Shown: one piece after another, positions 25,901 to 33,765 of the stretch
Numbering within the stretch: the first letter of the stretch is position 1
Layout: each line of letters begins with the position of its first letter
Source of the DNA: an uncultured Bacteroides sp.
GTDB taxonomy: Bacteria; Bacteroidota; Bacteroidia; Bacteroidales; Bacteroidaceae
DNA: 49,251 nt
Assembly (NCBI GenBank): GCA_947074275.1
Contig: CAMTPA010000014.1
Location: forward strand, 1 to 49,251
Reading direction: 5' to 3'
Translations under genes and position numbers: made by a program
Notes under the pieces: generated by a model
Told to the model about the DNA's origin: nothing
The model's database searches: none
Seen by the model: only the letters and a program-made list of their open reading frames with translations

Positions 25901-26697
25901 CGATTCCTGTGCCGCTCGATATAAATTACTCCAACGAACAAGGTTTGCTCAACTTCTATGCTTGCGCCAACGATTTTCGCGAAGCTGGTGGTGCGTTCAA
26001 TGGTTTTAAGGTAGGCGGCACTGCCGACAACTTACCTTCGACCGACGAAGGACCACAAGTGAATATTTATCTCAATCGACCAGATTTTGCGTGGGGAGGT
26101 AGTGTGAACGAAACCCCTTACTTTGTAGCCGAACTTGAAGACCCCAATGGCATCAACACCGTAGGCAACGGTATCGGACACGATTTGATGCTGACTATTG
26201 ATGGTAGAACTTCGTATAATTTGAACGAATATTACGTGACTCAAGCGGGCGACTACACAAAGGGAAAGGTTAGTTTCTCAATTCCAACGCTTAGTGAAGG
26301 CAAACATACGCTGACGTTTCGAGCTTGGAACATAATGAATAACTCCACCACCAAAACACTCGATTTTGAGGTGATTAATGGTTTGCGTCCCAGTCTGTTC
26401 GAGGTGACTTGTTCCAATAGCCCAGCTCGCGAAAGCACAACCTTTATTCTTTCACACGATCGCCCCGATTCGGAATTGGATGTACGCATTGCGGTTTGTG
26501 ATTTTTCGGGTCGTGAACTATGGGTACATACAGAGCGTGGCACATCATCGGGTGGCTATTATTACATCGACTGGAATTTGAGCAGCAATGCCGGACAACG
26601 TCTGATGCCTGGTGTCTATCTCTATCGTGCTTCTATTGTTTCGGGGGATAGCAAAGAGAGTACCAAAACCGAGAAAATCGTGATATTAGCACAATAA
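22954..26697 (+). CDS. porU: Type IX secretion sortase PorU
   Basis: Cell-surface C25 (gingipain-family) cysteine peptidase that removes the C-terminal signal of T9SS cargo and attaches the cargo to A-LPS. The 1247-residue protein has a signal peptide (1-21, ending VAAQ), an N-terminal beta-rich region, and the C25 domain from about residue 520 to 890. The catalytic pair is intact: His759 in NYTGHSG and Cys792 in TASCDF, 33 residues apart, the same spacing as in RgpB (His440, Cys473). The C-terminus is a beta-sandwich with LMPGVYLYRASI and KTEKIVIL, the T9SS C-terminal-domain pattern that PorU keeps. porV follows after 60 bases, as in Porphyromonas gingivalis. Confidence 0.93.
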   Translation: MKHKILQFLLYIFVTALPVAAQNHFVSVDWQMLPPLCDLPEMLEEIPLPDDFRSYTYQVDIEFPEFEKVDSQTADSLKKLNVILPDYPVATTDVAISAHKGFLNVRFLPLVYRDGHYQRINSFKLSLKKTPVIATQATAFTRTATVDNSVLSAGRFVKIRIPDTGVYQLTNAELRRMGFNDPEKVRIYGYGGYLLSNRFANHPCDDLPEVPIHRTANGLLFYARGTVSWNWSSNTYQRVQNCYSNDAYYFVTENDDDALEFPVEYSSTSDDALELTEVDAYSLYERDAYSWSKSGRELYDSYDYANGNSQNYSFRLSGITNADARVTVAFSARSTNGSTSFTVAANDQSLGTSSIASTGGDYYVKATETVGTYRWSGDKSVANSIRVTHTRSSGISGRLNYISIYYQRRLSLDEGFLAFRSQSAIGRATTFHLSNANSATVVWDVTTPGDYRLMQGRLNGDTYSFTIPASSTLREFVAVNTAATTFDNPDNVGEVNNQNLRALSGIDMIIIVPDRTVYLIQAERLAKAHREVDGLTVEVVTATQVYNEFSSGTPDATAYRRLMKMLYDRSTSDVDRPKYLLLFGDCAYDNRMVSSAWSSYKPSDFLLSYQVENSNSERTSYLTDDYFGFLDDGEGLSLASDRLDIGVGRFTVRTNEEAQAVVDKNIAYIENKNAGTWKRTVCFVADDAEGSNSDNSFMQHAIDLADSVLAYSPQMRPERILADAYKRESSSTGHTYPDATRRLLQLFDQGMFMVNYTGHSGTTTWSEENLLTSEHISKLSSPRLPIWFTASCDFTRFDDTATSAGEMALLNPNGGAIALISTSRVVYDSPNYELHKSVLRYLFSRSSNGRLRLGDVMRLAKQGSRYLLGDGNKLNFNLTGNPALLVAIPDYQVEVEEFDGNILTDEMPFMQAGAKVKVKGRILTPEGELANDFNGTIHPLAMDSRETVHTLDNVGEGAVNYTDHVRTLFSGTDSIRNGQFEVTIPVPLDINYSNEQGLLNFYACANDFREAGGAFNGFKVGGTADNLPSTDEGPQVNIYLNRPDFAWGGSVNETPYFVAELEDPNGINTVGNGIGHDLMLTIDGRTSYNLNEYYVTQAGDYTKGKVSFSIPTLSEGKHTLTFRAWNIMNNSTTKTLDFEVINGLRPSLFEVTCSNSPARESTTFILSHDRPDSELDVRIAVCDFSGRELWVHTERGTSSGGYYYIDWNLSSNAGQRLMPGVYLYRASIVSGDSKESTKTEKIVILAQ

Positions 26698-26757
26698 ATT
26701 GAATAATAACCGTTAATATAGCAAAGCCGTTGCAGCTTATACATAACAATTTAGTTT

Positions 26758-27966
26758 ATGAAAAAACTCTTTATTCTATTCATCGCATTGTTTTCTGTCG
26801 CTACATTTCTACACGCACAGAAGGATGAATTCAATCCCATTCATACAGGTGTAAACTCGCTCAATATAGCTCCCGACTCGCGTGGTGGTGGTTTGGGAGA
26901 TGTGGGGGCAGCCACCGAACCCGACAACAACTCCCAGTATTGGAATCCTGCAAAATACCCTTTTACTATCAGTCGTGCAGGGGCATCTATCTCATACACT
27001 CCTTGGTTGCGTAAATTGGTCAATGATATTGATTTGGCTTACTTAGCAGGTTATTATCGCATAGGCGATTATCAGGCTATCAGTGGTTCTCTGCGATACT
27101 TCTCGTTGGGTGAAGTTCCAGTCAACACCAGTAGCGATGGAATAGGAGGATATTCAATTCATCCTTACGAGATGGCGGTCGATGTGGCCTATTCGCGTAT
27201 GCTGTCCGAACGCTTTTCGGCAGCGGTGGCTTTGCGTTACATCTATTCCGACCTTGCTTATAAACAGGATGAAGAGGTGACACCCGGTTCGGCTTTTGCT
27301 GCCGATATTGCTTTCTATTACACCGATTATGTGGTGATAGCACAGCGTGAATGTATGTTTTCGTGGGGGTTGAACATCTCAAACATTGGTACAAAGATTT
27401 CATACGATGGTGGCAATTCAAGTCAGTTTCTACCTACCAATTTGCGTTTAGGGTTTTCTTTGCTTGCTCCTTTCGATGACTACAACACCATTTCGCTCAA
27501 TGTAGATTTGAACAAACTTTTGGTTCCTACACGCCCCACCTTTGCTCAATATCAAAGCAAGTTTGGCGATGATATGACCTATTCCGACTACATTGAATGG
27601 TTGCAAACTGAAGGATACAATGATATTTCGCCTATTAAAGGAATCTTTAAATCTTTTTCGGATGCACCTGGTGGTTTTAAAGAAGAACTTCAAGAGATAC
27701 AATGGTCGGTGGGTTTGGAATATCTTTACAACAACCAGTTTGCGGTTCGTGCGGGCTACCATTACGAAAATGCCAACAAAGGAAATCGCAAGTACTTCTC
27801 ATTTGGTGCAGGGTTCAAGATGAGTGTATTCTCACTCGATGCTGCATATCTTATATCTACTGCGCAAAGCAATCCGCTCGATCAGACCTTGCGTTTCACG
27901 CTTGGTTTCGACTTAGATGGAATAAGAGATTTGTTTGGACGATCGGGTGGTCGTCGTCGTAGATAA
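26758..27966 (+). CDS. porV: Type IX secretion outer-membrane protein PorV
   Basis: Outer-membrane beta-barrel of the FadL fold that takes cargo from the SprA translocon and carries it to PorU. The 402-residue protein has a signal peptide (1-21, ending LHAQ). The mature start FNPIHTGVNSLNIAPDSRGGGLGDVGAATEPDNNSQYWNPAKY-type block is diagnostic of PorV. The remainder alternates aromatic and polar residues in barrel strands, and the tail is Arg-rich. It lies directly after porU, and ispF begins 23 bases after its stop. Confidence 0.92.
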   Translation: MKKLFILFIALFSVATFLHAQKDEFNPIHTGVNSLNIAPDSRGGGLGDVGAATEPDNNSQYWNPAKYPFTISRAGASISYTPWLRKLVNDIDLAYLAGYYRIGDYQAISGSLRYFSLGEVPVNTSSDGIGGYSIHPYEMAVDVAYSRMLSERFSAAVALRYIYSDLAYKQDEEVTPGSAFAADIAFYYTDYVVIAQRECMFSWGLNISNIGTKISYDGGNSSQFLPTNLRLGFSLLAPFDDYNTISLNVDLNKLLVPTRPTFAQYQSKFGDDMTYSDYIEWLQTEGYNDISPIKGIFKSFSDAPGGFKEELQEIQWSVGLEYLYNNQFAVRAGYHYENANKGNRKYFSFGAGFKMSVFSLDAAYLISTAQSNPLDQTLRFTLGFDLDGIRDLFGRSGGRRRR

Positions 27967-27989
27967 GTTCCATTATAAATCAGGTTAAT

Positions 27990-28469
27990 ATGAAAATAAG
28001 AGTAGGATTTGGTTTCGACGTTCACCAGTTGGTAGAAGAACGTGAGCTTTGGTTAGGCGGCATTCGTCTCGATCACACTAAAGGGCTTTTAGGACACTCG
28101 GATGCCGATGTTTTGATACACGCCATTTGCGATGCTTTGCTCGGAGCGGCCAATATGCGCGACATTGGCTTTCATTTCCCCGATACCGCAGGCGAGTATA
28201 AGAACATTGACAGCAAGGTGCTGCTTCGCGATACCGTGTCGCTCATTGCAACCAAAGGCTTTAAGGTGGGAAATATCGATGCCACTATTTGTGCCGAACA
28301 ACCCAAACTCAAAAAACACATTCCTCTGATGCAGCAAACATTAGCAAAGGTGATGAAAATAGATGTGGAAGATATTTCTATTAAAGCCACCACTACCGAG
28401 CGACTGGGTTTCACAGGACGTGAGGAGGGTATTTCGGCCTATGCCACGGTGTTGATAGAGAAACAATAA
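27990..28469 (+). CDS. ispF: 2-C-methyl-D-erythritol 2,4-cyclodiphosphate synthase
   Basis: Makes MEcPP with release of CMP in the non-mevalonate isoprenoid pathway; homotrimer. The 159-residue protein has the zinc ligands Asp10 and His12 in GFDVH and His44 in VLIHAICDALLGA, plus GHSDAD and the C-terminal KATTTERLGFTGREEGI motif. It is in the same transcript as porU-porV by spacing, the same order that I recall from Porphyromonas gingivalis. The functional link to secretion is not clear. Confidence 0.95.
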   Translation: MKIRVGFGFDVHQLVEERELWLGGIRLDHTKGLLGHSDADVLIHAICDALLGAANMRDIGFHFPDTAGEYKNIDSKVLLRDTVSLIATKGFKVGNIDATICAEQPKLKKHIPLMQQTLAKVMKIDVEDISIKATTTERLGFTGREEGISAYATVLIEKQ

Positions 28470-28472
28470 ATC

Positions 28473-28538
28473 AATTACTTTATCTTGGATGGTAGCTATG
28501 TTTATCTATCCAAAACACCTACGAAGCTTAAAGTAATT
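28473..28538 (+). promoter_or_regulatory. Nested hairpins after ispF
   Basis: AATTACTTTA (28473-28482) pairs exactly with TAAAGTAATT (28529-28538). Inside, TTGGAT (28485-28490) can pair with ATCCAA (28508-28513). The structure fills most of the 101-base gap. It may be a 3'-end or leader structure; no U-tract follows. Confidence 0.4.
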
Positions 28539-28570
28539 CGAATCTGAACTTTAATTCAAATTAAATAAGT

Positions 28571-29566
28571 ATGATTGCACGAATATTTTTCACGACTTTG
28601 GCTTGCTGTCTGCTGGCAACTTTTTGTAGTGTGGCAAAAACATTAGAGCTAAAATTCAACAAAGATGGGAAATTTAAGATTGTACAATTCACCGATGTTC
28701 ATTGTAAATATGGCAATTTCGCTTCTGACATTGCGATAGAGCGCATCAACCAAGTGCTTGATGAAGAACGGCCCGATTTGGTGGTGTTTACGGGCGACAT
28801 TATATATGCTGCGCCTGCCGATAAGGGAATGATACAAATTCTTCAGCTTGTAGCCAACCGCAAACTGCCTTTTATCGTCACTTTTGGCAATCACGATGAT
28901 GAATTTGGAATGAATCGCCACCAACTTTACGAGCTGGTGCGCACCATTTCTGGCAATTTATTCACCGACCAAACTACTGCCGACAATCCCGATGTGGCAC
29001 TTCATATAAAATCATCAAATAGCAAGCAAGATGCAGCTGTGATATATTGTATGGATTCGCGGACATATTCCACATTGAAAGATGTGAAAGGATATGGTTG
29101 GTTTAGCTTCGACCAGATAGAGTGGTATAGAAAACAAAGTGCTTCATATACTGCCACTAACAACGAAACACCATTACCAGCACTTGCGTTTTTTCATATC
29201 CCATTGCCCGAATTTAACCTTGCTGCTACTGATGAGAATGCAGTGATGATAGGTACACGTATGGAGCAAGCTTGTGCGCCAGTTGTCAATACAGGTATGT
29301 TTGCTGCGATGAAAGAGTGTGGCGACGTGATGGGGGTTTTTGTGGGACACGACCACGACAATGATTATGCGGTGATGTGGCAAAACATATTACTTGGATA
29401 TGGACGTTATACGGGGGGTGACACAGTTTATAACAATTTATCCAATGGCGCACGTGTTATTGTGCTCAACGAAGGCGAACGTACCTTTAGCTCTTGGATT
29501 AGACTGAATGATGGTGTGGTAAACAATATAACTTATCCAGATAGCTTTGTGCGTGCAAAGCATTGA
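28571..29566 (+). CDS. Exported calcineurin-like metallophosphoesterase
   Basis: A 331-residue phosphatase or phosphodiesterase with a signal peptide (1-22). All metal-site motifs are present: FTDVH (Asp42, His44), GD (Asp76), GNHD (Asn107, His108), His209 in FFHIPLPEF, and GHDHDND (His260, His262). The overall pattern resembles purple-acid-phosphatase-like proteins of the Dcr2 type. The substrate is unknown; an exported enzyme of this kind could scavenge phosphate. A strong terminator follows, so the unit ends here. Confidence 0.87.
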   Translation: MIARIFFTTLACCLLATFCSVAKTLELKFNKDGKFKIVQFTDVHCKYGNFASDIAIERINQVLDEERPDLVVFTGDIIYAAPADKGMIQILQLVANRKLPFIVTFGNHDDEFGMNRHQLYELVRTISGNLFTDQTTADNPDVALHIKSSNSKQDAAVIYCMDSRTYSTLKDVKGYGWFSFDQIEWYRKQSASYTATNNETPLPALAFFHIPLPEFNLAATDENAVMIGTRMEQACAPVVNTGMFAAMKECGDVMGVFVGHDHDNDYAVMWQNILLGYGRYTGGDTVYNNLSNGARVIVLNEGERTFSSWIRLNDGVVNNITYPDSFVRAKH

Positions 29567-29583
29567 TTAATTAACAAGGAAAG

Positions 29584-29617
29584 AATCGGGCGAAAGCAAT
29601 CAATGCCCGATTTTTTT
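29584..29617 (+). terminator. Rho-independent terminator after phosphoesterase gene
   Basis: AATCGGGC (29584-29591) pairs with GCCCGATT (29605-29612), with a 13-base loop, and continues into seven T residues (29611-29617). Confidence 0.9.
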
Positions 29618-29649
29618 ATACACAAGTAGCAACCTGAAGAAAAACGGTA

Positions 29650-29657
29650 TATCTTTG
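29650..29657 (+). promoter_or_regulatory. -7 box of the methyltransferase gene
   Basis: TATCTTTG matches TAnnTTTG, 34 bases before the start codon. Confidence 0.6.
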
Positions 29658-29691
29658 TGGCTGTTATAAACTACAGATAGAAAATAGTGTA

Positions 29692-30477
29692 ATGCAAGAG
29701 AGACACACCAACCGCCAAAAATATTTTGATGAATTAGTAGAGAGTAGCCGGAAGTATTTTTTGCCCTACGTGGAGCGATTTATGTTTGTGGGTGCTCATA
29801 CACGTGTGCTCGAAATAGGGTGTGGTGATGGTGGCAATCTGCTGCCTTTTGCCGAGAAAGGATGCCAAGTAACTGGTATCGATTTGTCGGACACACGAAT
29901 TGAGCAAGCAAAACATTCATTCAAAGATGCGGGCTGTCAGGGCACATTTACTGCAATGAATGTGTTCGACCTTGCTACCGGTGCCCAATATGACATTCTG
30001 TTGATTCACGATGTGATAGAGCACATCACCGACAAAGCGGAGATGCTGCGTCACATTAAGCGGCTCATAGCTCCCGGTGGTTTGCTTTTCATCGGCTTTC
30101 CTGCTTGGCAAATGCCTTTTGGCGGACATCAGCAAATCTGCCATAACAAGTGGGTGTCTCACTTCCCTTTTCTTCATCTATTGCCTTCATCGCTCTATCG
30201 TTTTGTGTTGTGCAAGGCGGGCGAACCAGCTACACGTGTCAGCGAATTGCTCGACATCAAATCGTGCGCTACTACCATCGAACTATTCGAGAAGCTGAGC
30301 AAGGATTGTGGCTATCACGTTCATCATCGCCAGCTGTGGTTCATCAATCCTCACTACGAGGTGAAGTTTGGTTTGCGTCCTCGCACGCTATCACCTCTTA
30401 TGGCTCACATTCCCCACCTACGCAATTTCTTTACCACTTCTTGCTTTTATATGCTTCGAGTTAATCGTGTCGGGTAA
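29692..30477 (+). CDS. Class I SAM-dependent methyltransferase
   Basis: A 261-residue methyltransferase with the SAM motif VLEIGCGDGGNLLPFA (residues 39-54), motif II acidic end VTGIDLSDTRIEQAKH, and the post-motif HDVIEHI and PGGLLFIGFPAW. The C-terminal part (HQQICHNKWVSHFPFLHLLP) is not diagnostic. Such enzymes act on small molecules, lipids or glycans; the substrate is not evident from neighbours. It is a single gene with its own promoter between a terminator and a 146-base gap. Confidence 0.82.
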   Translation: MQERHTNRQKYFDELVESSRKYFLPYVERFMFVGAHTRVLEIGCGDGGNLLPFAEKGCQVTGIDLSDTRIEQAKHSFKDAGCQGTFTAMNVFDLATGAQYDILLIHDVIEHITDKAEMLRHIKRLIAPGGLLFIGFPAWQMPFGGHQQICHNKWVSHFPFLHLLPSSLYRFVLCKAGEPATRVSELLDIKSCATTIELFEKLSKDCGYHVHHRQLWFINPHYEVKFGLRPRTLSPLMAHIPHLRNFFTTSCFYMLRVNRVG

Positions 30478-30623
30478 CACTCCTTCTTGTATCGTGTAAT
30501 GGCTTTTCTTTATCTGTTTCTATAAAAATAGTAGATTGGATAGAGAACTATTTAAGATTGTTAATCGTTGTCTTTTTTTAAGAATGGCATTTATACAAAC
30601 GATTTTAACTGATTGAATAAGAA

Positions 30624-31553
30624 ATGAGAAAAGTAATTTGTTACTGGGTTTCCTTACTATTTATAGGACTTTTGTTTTCCTGTGGTGGTAAAAGACCCTT
30701 GAGCGAAGAAACGGCCGATGCACAAACCCCCGAAAATACGTTCGACTGGCAAGGCACCTACGAAGGAGTGATACCAGCAGCCGATTGTCCGGGTATTTAT
30801 GTGTTGCTCGCTGTGGATAGCGGTCACTACCAGTGTGCCTACAAATACATAGAGCGTGCGGGTATTTATGTGTCGAAAGGAAAGATAAAATGGAATGAAG
30901 CAGGCGACTCCATTACTTTGGTGGGCAATCACGTCGCTTACAAAGTAGAGGGAGGATTGCTTCGCAATGGAATCTCCTTGCTGAATAAAATATCGAATAC
31001 ATTGGTCCTTCCCAATTTGCTTATAAACCAAACCTTGAAAGACAACAAAACGGGTGAGAACGCTGTACTTCAGCAATACTCTATGGGACAAAAACAGTAT
31101 GCCGATTTGTACTTTAAGAATAAAGTATATAAGATGAGGCGTGATGAAAAGATAACGCACCAAGTGGAGTACGTAGACGATAAAGCCAAATTACTGTTTA
31201 AACCCAATGAAGCAAAGTTTAGGTTGGGCGATATACCTGTTTTTATCGACGATAAAGATACGTGCGATTTCACGGTGCTAAGTCCCGTAGATGAAATCTA
31301 TGTAGCAAAAGGAAAACCTTCAGTAACTCCGTCGTTTGATGTTCTTTATCTCAATGGCGAAGAGGGGAGCGAAGTCAAGCTACTCAATCCACAATATAAA
31401 TACTGCTTCACTCTTCCTCAGATAGAAGCCTCTGCGAAAACAGCCGAATATTACAGCAATGGCGTGGTGTGGTCGTCGGGATTGCACGGTGCAACATTTA
31501 CCTTGGGCGATCAGCAATACCAGTTTGTGCAGCAAGCTCATTCCAAAAAATAA
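30624..31553 (+). CDS. NlpE-N-like lipoprotein with altered Cys motif
   Basis: A 309-residue lipoprotein (lipobox LLFSC, Cys20). Residues ~40-130 resemble the N-terminal domain of NlpE, the copper-response lipoprotein: FDWQGTYEGVIPAADCPGIYV, with later repeated beta strands. In NlpE and relatives the segment reads P-C-A-D-C; here the first cysteine is alanine, so a CxxC redox or copper site would be lost. The C-terminal half repeats a similar pattern (NGVVWSSGLHGATFTL). The next gene starts four bases after the stop. Function is unknown. Confidence 0.65.
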   Translation: MRKVICYWVSLLFIGLLFSCGGKRPLSEETADAQTPENTFDWQGTYEGVIPAADCPGIYVLLAVDSGHYQCAYKYIERAGIYVSKGKIKWNEAGDSITLVGNHVAYKVEGGLLRNGISLLNKISNTLVLPNLLINQTLKDNKTGENAVLQQYSMGQKQYADLYFKNKVYKMRRDEKITHQVEYVDDKAKLLFKPNEAKFRLGDIPVFIDDKDTCDFTVLSPVDEIYVAKGKPSVTPSFDVLYLNGEEGSEVKLLNPQYKYCFTLPQIEASAKTAEYYSNGVVWSSGLHGATFTLGDQQYQFVQQAHSKK

Positions 31554-31557
31554 ACCT

Positions 31558-32484
31558 ATGACACCCGAAACTCGAAAAGCCAACATTGCGATGGTGATAG
31601 CCAAGCTATTTGCTGGGCTTAATATGAATGGCTTGAAATACTTACTTCCGCTATGGATGAGTGCCCTTACTGGAGTAACAGTGAGATGCGCTTTTGCGGC
31701 AATAGCTTTTTGGATATCGAGTTTGATAGTGAAAGAAGATAAAGCCACGTGGAAACAGCGCATTCAATTGTTGGTTTTGGGTGGGGTAGGTCTATACGCA
31801 TTTATGGATTGTTTCTTAATAGGAATCAGCCTCACTACTCCCATATCGGGAGCAATTTTCTGCTCGCTTCAACCCATTTTTGTGTTTCTTATATCGTTTG
31901 TGTTGATGCACGAGAAGATTACTAAATCAAAAATATTCGGCATCGTGTTGGGCTTTGGAGGGGCGTTGCTTTGCATTCTTACACAGCATAGCGACGATTT
32001 AGCCTCCGATGCGCCATTAGGCAACCTGCTTTGTGCGGCTTGTGCTCTTCTTTTTGCCATTTACCTGTTGTTCGAGAAAAAGTTTCTCGCTCACTTGGGG
32101 ATGATCACCATCATGAAGTATGTGTTTTTGGGCAGCACCATTACGGCGGTTGTAGTCAATAGCATTGTGGGCTTCGATGCTCCTTTGTTTTCCGATGCTT
32201 TTCGGGGTGAATGGCATTGGGTAGCTTGGCTTGTATTGCTGTTTGTGCTCATTGGCCCTACGTTTATCAATTACTACCTCACCATCTTAGGGCTAAAATA
32301 CCTGAAAGCCACCATCGTTTCGCTATATAGTTACATCAATTTGGTGGTAGCCACCATCGCTTCCTATATATTGGGGCAAGACCGCTTTTCGTGGTTCCAA
32401 ATTATTGCTATTCTGATGATTTGCAGTGCAATCTATTTTGTTGAGGTGGCCGACCAAAAAGAAGAACAACCTGCCAAACAGTAA
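31558..32484 (+). CDS. EamA/DMT family transporter
   Basis: A 308-residue inner-membrane carrier with about ten membrane helices in two EamA halves, including the GAIFCSLQPIFVFLISFVLMHEKI block and YSYINLVVATIASYILG near the end. I use the ATG at 31558, four bases after the preceding stop; an in-frame upstream start at 31459 would overlap the lipoprotein gene by 95 bases and adds no membrane segment. The substrate (an amino acid, nucleoside or other metabolite) is unknown. A second member of the family is encoded at 41054-41953. Confidence 0.85.
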   Translation: MTPETRKANIAMVIAKLFAGLNMNGLKYLLPLWMSALTGVTVRCAFAAIAFWISSLIVKEDKATWKQRIQLLVLGGVGLYAFMDCFLIGISLTTPISGAIFCSLQPIFVFLISFVLMHEKITKSKIFGIVLGFGGALLCILTQHSDDLASDAPLGNLLCAACALLFAIYLLFEKKFLAHLGMITIMKYVFLGSTITAVVVNSIVGFDAPLFSDAFRGEWHWVAWLVLLFVLIGPTFINYYLTILGLKYLKATIVSLYSYINLVVATIASYILGQDRFSWFQIIAILMICSAIYFVEVADQKEEQPAKQ

Positions 32485-32525
32485 CATTTATCGGGGCAAA
32501 TGATGGTAATACGCCGCGAATGGTG

Positions 32526-32533
32526 TAATTTTG
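32526..32533 (+). promoter_or_regulatory. -7 box of mnmA
   Basis: TAATTTTG followed by C matches TAnnTTTG, 27 bases before the start codon. Confidence 0.6.
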
Positions 32534-32560
32534 CAACGATTTTAGTAACAATAGCGTGAG

Positions 32561-33646
32561 ATGAAAGAGCGAAACAAAAGAGTGCTGGTGGGAATGAGTG
32601 GTGGCATAGATAGTACGGCCACTTGCTTGATGCTACAAGAACAAGGCTACGAGATAGTGGGAGTGACAATGCGTGTGTGGGGAGATGAACCCAAAGAAGC
32701 GCGTGAATTGGCCGACCGAATGGGCATTGAACACTACGTGGCCGACGAGCGCACTACTTTTAAAAACTCGGTAGTGAAGAATTTCATTGACGAATATCGC
32801 AATGGACGCACCCCCAACCCTTGTGTGATGTGCAACCCTCTGTTTAAGTTTAGAGTGCTCACAGAGTGGGCCGATAAGCTGAACTGTGAGTGGATAGCCA
32901 CCGGACACTATTCGCGCTTGGAGTGGATAGATGGAAAACGATACATCATAGCAGGCGATGACGAGAAAAAAGACCAATCTTACTTTTTGTGGCGATTGGG
33001 GCAAGATGTGCTTAAACGCTGCATCTTTCCATTGGGCGACTACACAAAGCTAAAAGTGCGTGAGTATCTTTTAGAAAAGGGGTATGAAGCCAAGTCAAAA
33101 GAGGGTGAGAGTATGGAGGTTTGCTTTATCAAAGGAGACTATCGTGACTTCTTGCGCGAGCAATATCCACAACTCGATGAAGAGGTGGGGGCAGGATGGT
33201 TTGTATCTCCCCAAGGAGTGAAGTTGGGGCAACACAAAGGCTTTCCTTACTACACCATCGGCCAGCGTAAGGGCTTGGAGATAGCTTTGGGAAAACCAGC
33301 CTATGTGCTCAAAATCAATCCCGAAAAGAATACGGTGATATTGGGTGATGCCGACAAACTGAAAGCGGACTACATGCTTGCCGAACAAGATATATTGGTA
33401 GACGAAAAAGAGGTGATGACGTGCGAAAACCTATCGGTGCGCATTCGCTACCGAAGCACTCCCATTCCTTGTCGGGTAAAGCGGTTGGTAGACGGTAGGC
33501 TGTTTGTGAAGTTCTTGGATGAGGCTTCGGCCATAACACCCGGGCAATCGGCTGTGTTCTACACGGGCAAGCGTGTGTTGGGGGGGGCCTACATCGCTTC
33601 TCAAAAAGGCATCGGCTTGGTGGCGATTGAAAATAGCGATTTCTGA
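32561..33646 (+). CDS. mnmA: tRNA-specific 2-thiouridylase
   Basis: Puts sulfur at position 2 of U34 in tRNA-Lys, -Glu and -Gln. The 361-residue protein has the ATP-pyrophosphatase P-loop SGGIDS (13-18), TPNPCVMCN with the predicted nucleophile Cys91, ATGHYSR, the [11 protein letters not shown] loop, and the second catalytic Cys188 in EVCFI. The C-terminal beta domain ([26 protein letters not shown]) is complete. Cys88 in addition to Cys91 makes a CxxC, which is not in the E. coli enzyme. Several Bacteroidetes carry two mnmA paralogues, so this may be one of a pair. Confidence 0.92.
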   Translation: MKERNKRVLVGMSGGIDSTATCLMLQEQGYEIVGVTMRVWGDEPKEARELADRMGIEHYVADERTTFKNSVVKNFIDEYRNGRTPNPCVMCNPLFKFRVLTEWADKLNCEWIATGHYSRLEWIDGKRYIIAGDDEKKDQSYFLWRLGQDVLKRCIFPLGDYTKLKVREYLLEKGYEAKSKEGESMEVCFIKGDYRDFLREQYPQLDEEVGAGWFVSPQGVKLGQHKGFPYYTIGQRKGLEIALGKPAYVLKINPEKNTVILGDADKLKADYMLAEQDILVDEKEVMTCENLSVRIRYRSTPIPCRVKRLVDGRLFVKFLDEASAITPGQSAVFYTGKRVLGGAYIASQKGIGLVAIENSDF

Positions 33647-33668
33647 AACATCAAGTAGCTATCATCTG

Positions 33669-33734
33669 CTTTTTCTCAATACGCTGAGAACTTTTTCTCA
33701 CTGCGTTGAGAACTTTTTCTCACAGCATTGAGAA
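33669..33734. repeat. Three 22-bp palindromic tandem repeats
   Basis: Units at 33669-33690, 33691-33712 and 33713-33734 are each 22 bases, of the form CTTTTTCTCA, six variable bases, TGAGAA. TTCTCA and TGAGAA are reverse complements, so each unit is itself an inverted repeat. Spacing is two helical turns. The block ends 31 bases before the subtilase start, where no TAnnTTTG box is visible. A multi-site operator or RNA hairpin array are both possible. Confidence 0.75.
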
Positions 33735-33765
33735 AAACTGAATAGTACAATAATAAAACAACTAT

